Shown one piece after another: positions 54,072 through 64,000 of a stretch of 64,000 nucleotides of DNA. The notes below the pieces were generated by a model. That model ran no database searches, had not been told where the DNA came from, and saw nothing but the letters and a program-made list of their open reading frames with translations. A program made the position numbers and the translations under genes. Origin of the DNA: Stropharia rugosoannulata (taxonomy: Eukaryota > Basidiomycota > Agaricomycetes > Agaricales > Strophariaceae); assembly GCA_028532985.1 (NCBI GenBank), contig JANCIK010000009.1:2418001-2482000 (forward strand), read 5' to 3'. Numbering within the stretch: the first letter of the stretch is position 1; the number at the start of each line of letters is the position of its first letter.

Positions 54072-56844
54072 ATGCCACTCTTGCCATTAGCTGAAGTTTC
54101 CGTCAAAAACACTATCGACGTCAAGGCAAATGGAGAAGCTAGCAGGATGCGCAGTCACAAAGGTAAGCCGGTTTAGCTGCATTTGCGTCGCCAACAATGT
54201 CGAGTCCGAGAATACACTCTGCCGTCAGGTAACATGCCCTCCCTTCCGCAAACGAAGTATTGCGCTCTCTGCCCTGCCAAATTCACGAGGACGACACACC
54301 TGAACAGACATCTTCGGTCCCGTACGTCTGTTGATTGCGGTATATGCATACTTTTCTTCTAACCCGTTTAATAAGATACGAATGAACGCGCCCATCGGTG
54401 TAACGTACGCCTTCCAGCATTTGAAACTGTACTCTTCCGCTCATTGAACTGAAGATATGCAACGCTGAGTTCACTCGGAGCGACTTATTGACGAGACACA
54501 AGCGAACTTGTGGGGACTCGTGAGTTATCATATTCACTTGATTGCTTTCAGATTTACTTCTTCGTTCAGCAGCAATGCCAACCGTTCCCGCCGCAAATCT
54601 TGCCAGGTAATTTGATATTTAGCAGTGAGAGGCTTTCCATTGACCACGCGACTTGGCAGGCGTGCGCGGAGTCGAAAGTGAAGTGCAACCTGCAACAGCC
54701 CTGCTCTAAATGCTCTTCCAGAGGTCGGGAATGCGTATTTATCAACGATCCAGAAGCTTCTCGGAATCGGAAATTGGCCAAGAAGGCAGCTCTTGCCTCA
54801 CAAATGTCTGCCGTCGTAGACTCTTCCCAATCTCCAATTACAGCACCATCCTTGGGGCCTTCTAGTCCCACTTCTTCTGCAACAAGTGGGCCGGCTAGTG
54901 CTCACCCGCGTGTTGTTCCATCACAGCTAGGTATCGAGGATGAAGCTGGACCCTCAGGCTCTTTTCAAGGACTATCCAGAACATCAGATTGCTCTTCCGT
55001 CTCCTCTTCTCACTCATCTCCACGACTAGACTTCTTCGAACAGTCTCAGGACTCAAAAACCTTCAACTCGAACTTCGGCACTACGCTACGGCTAGACTCG
55101 GATATGAGCGACTTCTTCTCCAACGTTTTGGACCCTCTCATCAGTGACTCTCCGTGCCTTCCACGAACATATACAGAGGCAGACCTTCCGACCTGGTTCG
55201 AAACAGTTCAATCCACTGCCGGCTATGGACATAACGAACCAAACCTGTACAACCTTCCACTCTGTCAGCCAAACGACCATAGTTTTCTCCCTAGCTTGAC
55301 GAACCTGAACAGGAACTCTTCCACTTCAGGAAAATCGTCCTTTTCTGGCCATCATTTCTCCACGAATCAATCTTTACACACACCACCATTAAACTCGTCA
55401 TCGGCACCCAGGGTCCCGATTCCCGAGGAGCTGAACTCATACTGTAAGTGATATCTTTATATTCAAAATTCAATTCTTATTTGAAAATCAAAATGTTCCC
55501 AGTGTACTTATTCTTCACGGAGTACAACGCCCAAGTTCCCCTCTTTCATCGCCCGACTTGGAAGCATGAGAATGCACACCCTCTTTTGATATCAGCAATG
55601 CAAGCTTGCGGTGCCTTACTTGTCAAGACGCAGTCCGCAATGGAGTTCACCATCAAAGTATTGACATCTCTTCAAGACGTTTTGATTGCAGAATTTGTAC
55701 GTCCCAAGCACTTTTTGCATCAGATGATTTCGTCATTAATTTTTTTCCTGTAGTCCAAGCCCACTGGCGCTCTGAAAGATCGAATGGACCTTGTGTTGGC
55801 GGTAGTTCTGCTACAATCTATTTTTATGATTCATCCCCGTCCGGAGCAAAAAACTCTCTCCAAAACGTACCATGACATTCTTGTTATGGTAAGTGCTTTA
55901 TTTACCGAATCATTCTTGACCATACATGACACAACATAGCTCACCACGCGCCTACACCGCTCTAGATGATACGCCAAATAGGTCTAATCCAGTTCATTGA
56001 TTCTTGGGAGCCCCCAGAACTGTCTCTCCATCAAGTCATGGAGAGTGCCTGGAATGATTGGGCACGCTATGAAACGTTCAAACGGTTTGGACCTCTCTTT
56101 CCCCATTTCGGAAAACCCCTAACTGGATCTATTTTTAGTGCACTTGCATTGGCGTTTGTGTTAGACTGCATTTACTGCTTCTACTACGCCGCCAGCCCAG
56201 CCTTTTCGTCCGCTGAATTCAACATAAACCTGCCATGCGACGATGAACTTTGGAAGGCGCAAAATTATCGCGACTGGTACCATGCACAGAGCCTATTCTC
56301 TCCCTACGGAACAGGCAAACCGAGGCTTCTAGGAGTGAACATGCAATTGGCACTCGCGACGCTCGCGGAACCAGTGACTTCGGCGATAACGTTCACTGTC
56401 AATGCTTTCTCCGCTTTCATTCTCGTGCACAGCATCCTCAAAGATATCTTCGTCAACCAGAGGACCACGAGGTTGCCTCTAATTTCAGACGGCAGTTCAG
56501 TGGCGATTCAACGCAGTCTTCATAATTGGCAACGGATGTGGGCGAGCTGTACAGAATCTACTCTAATCGAGAGAAACAGCCACGACGTCCCGTTCGTTTT
56601 TAACGCGATGCCTTTCTACTGGCTGGCCCGATTCGCAGACGGGGAGAAACACTCCGAAGTACCCGTGAGTGACTTACGAGGAAGTCAGTTCTCTGGCGTC
56701 GAAGGGCAAGACCGATACCGAGTCGTGAAGGGCTGGCTCGGCCAGATCAATGCGACATTGCGCAGAGGTTCTCAGATGACCTCTATCATGGGATCTAATG
56801 CCATAGGTACAATGGGATTTACCGCGTTCTCTCATGGCTCTTGA
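54072..56844 (+). CDS. fungal transcription factor: two C2H2 fingers, Zn2Cys6 cluster and fungal-specific domain
   Basis: Ten or so exons, about 740 residues. Small 5' exons encode a C2H2 finger YCALCPAKFTRTTHLNRHLR with its last His in the linker SHTNERAH, and a second finger HRCNICNAEFTRSDLLTRHK. Directly after come NRSRRKSCQACAESKVKCN and LQQPCSKCSSRGRECVF, a complete C-x2-C-x6-C-x5-C-x2-C-x6-C binuclear zinc cluster split by one intron (54609-54660). A Ser/Thr/Pro-rich linker follows, then the middle-homology regulatory region: EYNAQVPLFHRPTWKHENAH, LISAMQACGALLVKTQSA, YHDILVMMIRQIGLIQFIDS, and WNDWARYETFKRFG. The exons splice in frame with GT/AG throughout. The C2H2-plus-Zn2Cys6 combination is known in fungi but uncommon. 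Placed divergent from the polyketide synthase, it is a candidate pathway regulator; that is inference. Confidence 0.85.
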
Positions 56845-59517
56845 AAACCACCGACGTCTGAAAATCCGTTCTCCCAAAATTACGAAACACAATCCTCCTT
56901 TCTGCATTGTCAGATACATTTCACGCTGGGTCTTAGTAGAGTGTCTTGGGATAATGGCGCCGTGTATCAATAGAATAAATTTGTTGTATTTGTTATTGAG
57001 TTTCCAACTGCTCATATGGTGGTTAATTAAAAGGCTCCTCAATTGACTGAGGACGGAGTACCTCAGCAATCTGGGGGAAAATGAACGGTTTACGACATGA
57101 ACGTAAAGACAAGACATCGGTGCCGCAAGTATCGAAGACTCCGACCTGAATAAGTCCTCCAACATATCAAGTCGTTAAACACCGACCTCGACGTTATTCG
57201 CTTCAGCGTCGAGACATATTATTTCGAATGAGTACATAGATGGCAATTTTATGTTTTGCTGAGCGTGGTGGCGAGATTGACAGGCCCGTCATGGACGTCG
57301 CGGGAATGCTCCGACATGTGAACACACAGCACGTCAGCCAACAATTCTATAAACAAACATATGCATAGAAACATATGCGACTTGTACTTGAGACGATGGA
57401 TCTTATTTCCAGAGTTCAGACATACAAAACCATCATCAGACCATGACAAAGTTTCTACGCAGCTTACTTATTTACATACATACTTACATGTCGCATCAAA
57501 CCTGATTTTTTTTTCCATCGGCCGCCGTTCTGAAAGCGAGGCAATTACATCTCGACATAAGTATGTACGTCAGTATGCACTGAGGCTGTTGAGTAAATCG
57601 AGATCTCCCGGACGTTTGAACTGTGTAGAAATGATACTTGTACCTATGTGGTACACGAAGTTCTGAACACCAACCATAGAAATCGCTACATAGTAGAATT
57701 GGTAGAACAATAGTAGGATGGATCATTGGTGGCGGTGAATGAATCGATTTATTTCTGTCCGTTTGTATAAATAATTCTATAAAGGACCTTGGGACGGTGT
57801 TAACGGTGTTCGAAATATGCATGAGAACATTGGTGAATAACATACTAATAAGCAAATTAAAATGAGTGTACTCTTCACGAGATTGGTGCATGGTGTCGGT
57901 ATTGTACTCAACCGCCGCAGCACAAGGTAACAAATGTATTTGGTGGCGGTGGCGAGAGACTGGGAACCAAGGTACAAAATATCTGTACTCGACGCTGCCA
58001 GACATTCCAGGAGGGGGCGCTCTGTGTTATCGGTTCATCGGACCGTCCCTGTGAGGAAGTACCGTAATCCGACAAATGAAACGACCCGCGTCCATAGATA
58101 GTAAATGCTAACATACCAATCTGGAGAATCAGTACTCCAGCAATTCCTCTCGGGTCAAAACACGTTATGTGCTTAGCCGATCCTCAGGCATGGAAGGGTA
58201 CGGAGGACCTATCAATCAACTGGCTGGCTTCGACAAAGCTTTTGCAAGGGTGAAAGCGCATGATGTGGCCAGGATTCCCAGAGGCGCTCGACAAGCCTCG
58301 ACAGGCGCTCAAAAGTACCCGAGGCAGGCAGAAGGGCCACATGGATTGAGCACAATAGATCAAAAAGAGTGTGGCGACCGTGACTCGAGAATTGATGAGA
58401 CACCGTTTTCCAACCGTTTTCCGTAAGTAGGTGCACATTTGGTGATCTCCCATGATCATGATTATGGACATAGGCAGTTAAAGACTTTCGAGAAAGAAAT
58501 TCTGAGCAAGGGGTATATGTTTCGACATTCCATAAATGAAGGGATAAGATGATGGATTCCCCCCCTCCGTAGACCAGATGTTGGGGTCCCCGGTCAGGGG
58601 AGTGACACCTCTTGAGCTAATTTCAATGATTTGTTCATCCATATCATCTAAACAGGACTATCCATTGACATACAGAATAAAACACATAAACTCCCCATCC
58701 AGAGGGCATACGTACTACGCATATCATGATTCAAGCTTGAAAACGTCACGGAACTCATCAATCCATTGTGTTAAGAACGTGATGCGAAAAGTTGCGGTAG
58801 TCCAAACAAATCTTGAGTTCTTAGATTGGCGGTAAATGCAACGGACAAGGGTTCTGCATGAGTTCAAACTTCAAAGAAATATATTATTCAAAACCTAATT
58901 AAGTATGTCATATACACTGTAAAAAAGACAACAGATCAGAACGACATTACGACCAAGTCAGTCAGAGAAAAAGAGTAAAAGTCTCAGTAAAAAGTCGTCC
59001 ACAGCCCGTCAGATGACGGTCGGACTCATTAAAATCAGTATAATTTTTAGAATCATTGAAGTTTGTGAAGGCAACTGTAACTGAAAGTAAGGCTCACCTA
59101 AAGTACACAATACGGAGGTTTGAGAGAATAGAATATCCCAGCGTTAATCGACATGCCCCGGCATGGTCATATGCACCGAGACATTTCCTAGTTCTGGTTT
59201 TCTTCTCGAAGAAGGTCAACTCAAAGAGTCGAAGGCACTGTGTCGATGGTGGGAGACATCAAGGCGACCAGCGTGGCAAATCTTCTGGAGAATCAGAAAA
59301 AGGGCGCGGTACCTTATATAACCCTGACGGAGATCGCCGGGTCGGATATTGAATTTTATAATCCGACAACGGCGGTGATAACCTGGTCCGTGCCCTTGTC
59401 ACGAGACCTCGCTAAAGTACGTCATTCCTGACCTTGCGCCGAGGTCGAGGTCGTCATGAGGTGAGGTTCCAACCCTCCCAGGTTTCAAGCTTGACTGTCA
59501 ACTCAATCATTGTGATA
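56845..59517. other. gene-poor 2.7-kb region
   Basis: No convincing gene. The longest frame (57496-58005, minus, 169 codons) has no motif or splice logic. A frame at 59240-59431 overlaps the likely promoter of the GFA gene, including a TTATATAA at about 59304. No repeats or RNA genes were recognised. Confidence 0.45.
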
Positions 59518-60247
59518 ATGCCAGTCGAATTGAAAGGAAGCTGCCATTGCGGCGCTGTCAGGTTTTCTGTGCAATCTAGTACTGCAGTGCCATACCAAGT
59601 GAGTTCTTCCGAGAGAGTCAATCAAGATACTGTATCATAAACCGGTAATGATCGCAGTTATGCCTGTGCTCTATATGTCGCAAGGTCGGCGGAGTTGGAG
59701 GGTCCATTAACCTTGGTGGTCATTCCAATACTTTGAAAGTAGAGGGAAAGGAGAATATTAGGTTTGTACATAGTTGTACTAATTGTCTTCGAGGCCCTTC
59801 TGACAGCCAGCGCGCCGCACCTGAGTAGCGTCTACAAAGCTGTCCTTGACAGAGACACTCCAGAGGAGCATATAGCCTCATCCGAGCGTAATTTCTGCAA
59901 AAAATGCTCCAGCATGCTTTGGCTCTATGATGCTTCCTGGTTAGTTTTGTTGAATTTCTGTTGCTCATATTAAGGATATCCTACTTTCATGCAACAGGCC
60001 GGAGCTCATTCATCCTTTTGCTTCGGTCATTGATTCTCCAGCGCTTGATGCTCCGGAAGTTATGGTAAACATTTTATACATGAGTCTGCATTACTCCGTC
60101 TAATTTACGCGACACCAGACTTGCATCAAGCTCAACTCCAAGCCTGCATATGTCCGCCTTCCTGATGGCAAGAAAGATTTATACGAGGATTATGGACCAG
60201 ATTCTCTTGAAGGATGGCACAAAAAACATCACTTGTTCAAGGCTTAA
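59518..60247 (+). CDS. GFA-domain protein (glutathione-dependent formaldehyde-activating/CENP-V family)
   Basis: Five exons (59518-59598, 59658-59761, 59829-59939, 59998-60064, 60119-60247) give 163 residues. MPVELKGSCHCGAVRFSVQS holds the C-x-C of the first zinc site. LCLCSICRKVGGVGGS has C-x2-C, and the RNFCKKCSSMLWLYD exon has the last C-x2-C. The C-terminal part reads PELIHPFASVIDSPALD and LYEDYGPDSLEGWHKKH. All zinc-binding cysteines of the PF04828 fold are present. Despite the name, most fungal members have unknown substrates, and formaldehyde handling is not proven. Exon lengths sum to a clean frame, which supports the model, including the acceptor at 59828 that skips an in-frame stop. 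Confidence 0.87.
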
Positions 60248-60542
60248 ATAACTTGGCTGCCATTTGGTTCAAACGATTCCCGGCCCATGAGAGAAGACGG
60301 CGACACGAGTTGGGCCACTATCATCCCTGTACAATATGTATTAATGTTGAAGCTTGAACAAATGGAAGATACAGGAATGTATTTCATAGCAAGGATCGAT
60401 GTATGCAAAACAAAGCAATACGACAGACGTCAATGAAGAAAAAAAAAGAAATGGAACAGTCACACAAAGCACGATACACGACAGTGAGTTTACAATTACA
60501 ACAGACTATGCCAGAGAGAAAGGAAAGCCAGGGTATCGGCCG

Positions 60543-63500
60543 TTATGGCAAAATGTTCTCCTTGTCTCCAAATATGTTTCTCGACCTCATCCGGGGAGAG
60601 CCCTTTTCTGATAGCGCGGCAATCTTGGCCGACGCGTCGCTTCCCGGCTGAACATAAACAGAGACATCCATCAGCTGTTTCTCTACTTCAAGCTCATCAA
60701 AGCTAATGTCGCCTGCGATGTCGAACTCGTCCAACATCGCCTGGTCGAGGAGGCTAGGTTGCGCGGGGACGTCCCCGCTCCCGAAGCGGATGGGGCTGCT
60801 TTCCGTACCTCCCATATCCTCGGCAATGATATCGGATATAGGGGGAAGTCGACCCAGCCCAGAGAAGGAGCGCGACTGGCGCCGTTCGTACGCGGTCATT
60901 GCGCCGCCTGGTGTCGGCATAGGCGGTCTGAGCTTCGATTGTGGGACGCTGGCTCCGAGTCCCAGCGCGTCGAATTTGGACACGAATGCGGCAAGCGCGC
61001 GCCGCTCTTCTTCAAGTGCCACCCTTGCCTAGAGGATCAGAAACCGATCAGAGGGAGCACCCTTCGCAAAAAAAAACGTAAGTACGAACCTTCTTTTCCT
61101 TCTCCAAGGCTTTGACGACCTCCTCGGCCCACCGCTCGCTCTGCTCACATTTCCTCCGTTCTTCCTCGAGCCGCTCTGTCCATTCCTTCTCCACGTCTTC
61201 CTTCACCTTCCGCAGCGGTTCACCAAGGTTATCCTCATATCCACGGATTACGATCTCGAGCTCCCGAATCGTCTTCGTCTGCTCCGCGATAAGCTTGTCC
61301 TTCTCGTCCGCAGGCGCGTCGGCCGGTAATGATGGCCGCGCGAGAAGCGATGCCTCGAGCGAAAGAATTTGCGTCGCCTGCGACTCGATCTGTAGCCGAG
61401 CCGCGAGGAGCTCCTGTTGCAACTGGTACGGCGACATGTCGAAGTCGATCTTGACTGGACTCGCGGGGCGGCTGTCGGTGTCGCCTTTGCTCGCGTCGAC
61501 TGTTGCGCTCGTCAGAATGAGCTTGGTCAGCTGCTGGATTCGCCCATTAAGATCGCGCATTGCCTTTGATTCGTCCAGTTGCTGGACATTGTACCTCAAT
61601 TAGAATCCCCAAAAAGCGTTCCGGAGAAACTTACCTCGCGGGCAGACAGTCTACGGTTTCTCACTGGCACATCCGCTTCACGTTCTGCGAGCCGGGCTTT
61701 TAGCTCTTCAATCTCCTTGCGGTATCGCTCAATAAGAGCGTCTGTGTCGACGACTTCCTTTTTCTTGGCATTAAGCTAATAAAGTCAGTTCCTTATGTCT
61801 CGCAGAGGTGATACGGAGCACCTACTTGGACATTCTTGATTCTTTTAGCAAAAAGCAAAGTGCTCATGCTCTCGGACACCGCCCCTGGGTCGGGATTGAT
61901 AGTGCAAATGACGCTAATGCGGGCATTTCCAGAGAGCGACGGCTGCAGCATGCGCGTCAGCTTTGAGTTGCGATATGGCACATGGTCAGATTTCTTCTTC
62001 GCAGCATTATCCGCCAATGTCCCAATCACAGTCCCAAGTGTCAACAAACTACAAAAAGTGTAAGTGCGCTTGGTTGAGATATATCACTAAATAACTGACC
62101 TTGTGTTGATATATTTCCCTTCTCTAGTCCTCTCCTTGTCTGAAGTAGCCTTTTCTGAACCAGCAAGATCAATTAAGCTCTATGGGCGGCATTAATGCAT
62201 GTTTCAAAAGCATTAAAGATGCTCTTACAAGAACGGACGTCTGCACGCTGCGTCCTCCGCGAGCTTGCAGTTTCGGTCCTCCAAGACCAGGAGTTTGACT
62301 GCGGTTAAGACCTGGTGTCTGGCGACCACCCAGACCGGGTGTATGTCGTCCATTCATTGGCGGCGGCGTCGAGACAGGATCATCGTCCTCGTCATCTGGA
62401 CCTGCCGTCCCACGTTCTCTGCTCTCAATAACAAGCCGAAACACACTATGACTACGACTGGATCGCTCGTTCCAGTCGGTACACGCAGTGCGCCTGTTGC
62501 CTTCGCCGCGCCGCATGACCTCCTTGACGCCCTTGAGACTGGTGACAACCTCTTCGCGTAAGGGTGCAAGGACGATGTCTCCCCCGGCGCCGCCTTGGAT
62601 CTGCACTGGCGAGGCTTTCGCCATCATAGGGGGTGCTAGGAGGTCGATGATGGTCTCGTTGTATATTTCGAGATAGCTGCACCGGAGGAGGTACTCGCGC
62701 TCGGGCGTTCCTTTGATGAAGCCAAAGACGTCGCGCATTGCGCGCGGTATTATACCTGGCTCGGTCTCATCTCCCGAGAGGGTAAATGTCTTCCCTGAAG
62801 CTGTTTGTCCGTATGCGAAAATGACGGCGTTATAGCCTTCCATGGCGGCTTGGACATGCGAGCGGGCGACCGTGGTATATATGGGTTTATTTGGTGTCCC
62901 TGTTAGGACTGCATCAAAATTGAAGGAGGATGCTGCAGCGGGGCTGGTGACTGAAGCATTTCTTGCAAAATTCGAATCTAAATTCAGGGAGTTAGTTGAA
63001 GTGTTTGGCAGCCATGCGGAAGTGGAATCCGTTGGTCGAACTCTATCGCGTCCCCCACTGTAAGCAATATGTTCTGCCGCTCAAACGTATGCTGATCTTA
63101 CCGAATAGAAACCATCACCTTGTCGTCTTTGCCGTGGTCTTGCTTAATACTTTTTAGCCATCCTTCGTCTATATCTGCACTGACGTCTCCCTCTTCCACC
63201 GTTTGGGCGTCAATTAGCACCTGCTCTGGGTCAACATTGCTAACGTCCATCTCGCTCCGCGAAGGCGACATCAAACACGGGCTCTCGGCGCCACTGCGAC
63301 TCCTAGGTGTGTTTGGCGTGCGAGGCCGACTCTGAGATCCATCTTTTCTCGTAGGTGTACCGGGAACAGGGGCCAACGTGGACCTTGGCTTAAACGCAGA
63401 AGTGTTCACGCCTTTGGGCCGGGACTCGATGGAAAGCGGCGCTTTGTACTTCTTGTGCGTTGAGTTCAGCCGAACGGGAGTATTGACGCGTGAGAGACGC

Positions 63501-63652
63501 GCCGCCAGCTGCTCTGCTGAGGAGTTAGCTGATCCTGTAGTTGAGGTTGATGTATTGGACTGGGCGGAAAGCGGTCGTTTAGGCGTGAATAGTGGCGGCC
63601 TGTTCGTCTTTGAAGGCGTGCTCGGGATGCTGGTGTTGCGGTTTAGAGACAT
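60543..63652 (-). CDS. kinesin motor protein, kinesin-7 (CENP-E)-like
   Basis: About 920 residues, six or so introns. A 180-residue Ser/Thr/Pro-rich basic N-terminal extension (TPSKTNRPPLFTPKRP..) precedes the motor: VMVSIRVRPTN, FNFDAVLTGTPNKPIYTTVA, the P-loop FAYGQTASGKTFTLSG, LLRCSYLEIYNETIIDLL, switch I NERSSRSHSVFRLVIES, switch II LIDLAGSEKATSDKERTREG, and PYRNSKLTRMLQPSLSGNAR then FAKRIKNVQLNAKKKEVVD (neck). A Gly/Thr-Pro-Gly repeat insert (TPGLGGRQTPGLNRSQTPGL) sits between switch I and switch II. A coiled-coil stalk follows (LDESKAMRDLNGRIQQLTKL; EEERRKCEQSERWAEEVVKA), then a disordered tail. Kinesin-7 motors act at microtubule plus ends or kinetochores. The subfamily call rests on neck and motor resemblance and is less certain than kinesin itself. 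Confidence 0.9.
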
Positions 63653-64000
63653 GGCAGGAAATATACTACCTGAGAAGACGGATTTCCTTGACGATATTTA
63701 CCTTCTTCAGGCTGTCCGGCAGACCTCTTGAAGCCTTTGTCGATGAGCAATGTAAGTTGAACCGTGGTAAATTCTGAGCTTCATCACTTCCAGGGGGTTT
63801 ACGCGACGATCACATGCTCGTAATCGTACAGCCACGTGCAGTCCTACCTTGTCTTCAGCAACATCTTCAGTTGCAATTTCCAGTTTAACTTACCCCGCCT
63901 CTTGTGCAATGGATGCAGCTTAATCAACCTGTAAACAACGCTATATCCTGCTCATGTCACTCTCTATAATCCGCATTGAAATTCAAACCGGTTTGATTAC
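63653..64000. other. upstream region of the kinesin gene, window end
   Basis: About 350 bp, no gene recognised. It includes a TTACGCGAC sequence near 63800, a possible weak cell-cycle-box relative. Confidence 0.35.

Noticed and set aside
57496..58005. 169-codon open frame on the minus strand
   Set aside because: No recognisable motif, unusual His/Tyr-rich composition, no upstream or downstream exon logic. Most likely a chance frame in AT-rich intergenic DNA.
59240..59431. 63-codon frame beginning MSMVGDIKATSVANLL
   Set aside because: Codon composition looks coding, but no splice-compatible continuation or homologue is recognised, and it covers the probable TATA region of the GFA gene.

Overview
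The window reads as nuclear DNA of a filamentous basidiomycete, most likely an Agaricomycete (mushroom-forming fungus). Nearly every gene is cut by short introns (about 45-70 nt, GT..AG with a CTNA-type branch site). The gene set fits that group: F-box and BTB proteins, a microbial-type sesquiterpene synthase, DUF2235 hydrolases, and a non-reducing polyketide synthase built like basidiomycete orsellinic-acid synthases. The species cannot be told from sequence alone. All gene models were assembled by reading exons across introns by eye.

Left part (0-7 kb): a RidA-type imine deaminase; a sesquiterpene synthase whose catalytic 3' half is intact but whose 5' end is out of frame; a convergent aldo/keto reductase with a C-terminal membrane segment; a BTB protein; and a conserved coiled-coil protein. 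From 7.1 to 11.2 kb two tRNA-Gln(UUG) genes with different introns flank a transposon nest. The nest holds a TIR element, then an internally deleted pogo-type element, which is itself interrupted by an 816-bp foldback element with 3-bp target duplications and apparently perfect 349-bp arms. A second BTB gene follows.

Housekeeping block (13.9-23.9 kb): SMC6 of the Smc5/6 DNA-repair complex, divergent from a mitochondrial K+/H+-exchange-related protein, then the ribonucleotide reductase large subunit. MluI cell-cycle-box hexamers lie upstream of SMC6 and, in a cluster of three, upstream of the reductase, as expected for S-phase genes.

Expansion block (25-45 kb): an F-box/LRR-like protein; four tandem paralogous four-helix membrane proteins (MARVEL-like) plus a decayed fifth; an alpha/beta hydrolase; and two tandem DUF2235 (Tle1-like) hydrolases plus a C-terminal remnant of a third. 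A small TIR element with TA target duplication lies inside the membrane-protein array.

Secondary-metabolism block (45.5-56.8 kb): a complete non-reducing PKS (SAT-KS-AT-PT-ACP-ACP-TE) and, divergent from it, a transcription factor carrying two C2H2 fingers, a Zn2Cys6 cluster and a fungal-specific regulatory domain, which is a plausible pathway regulator. The right end has a GFA-domain protein and a kinesin-7-like motor.
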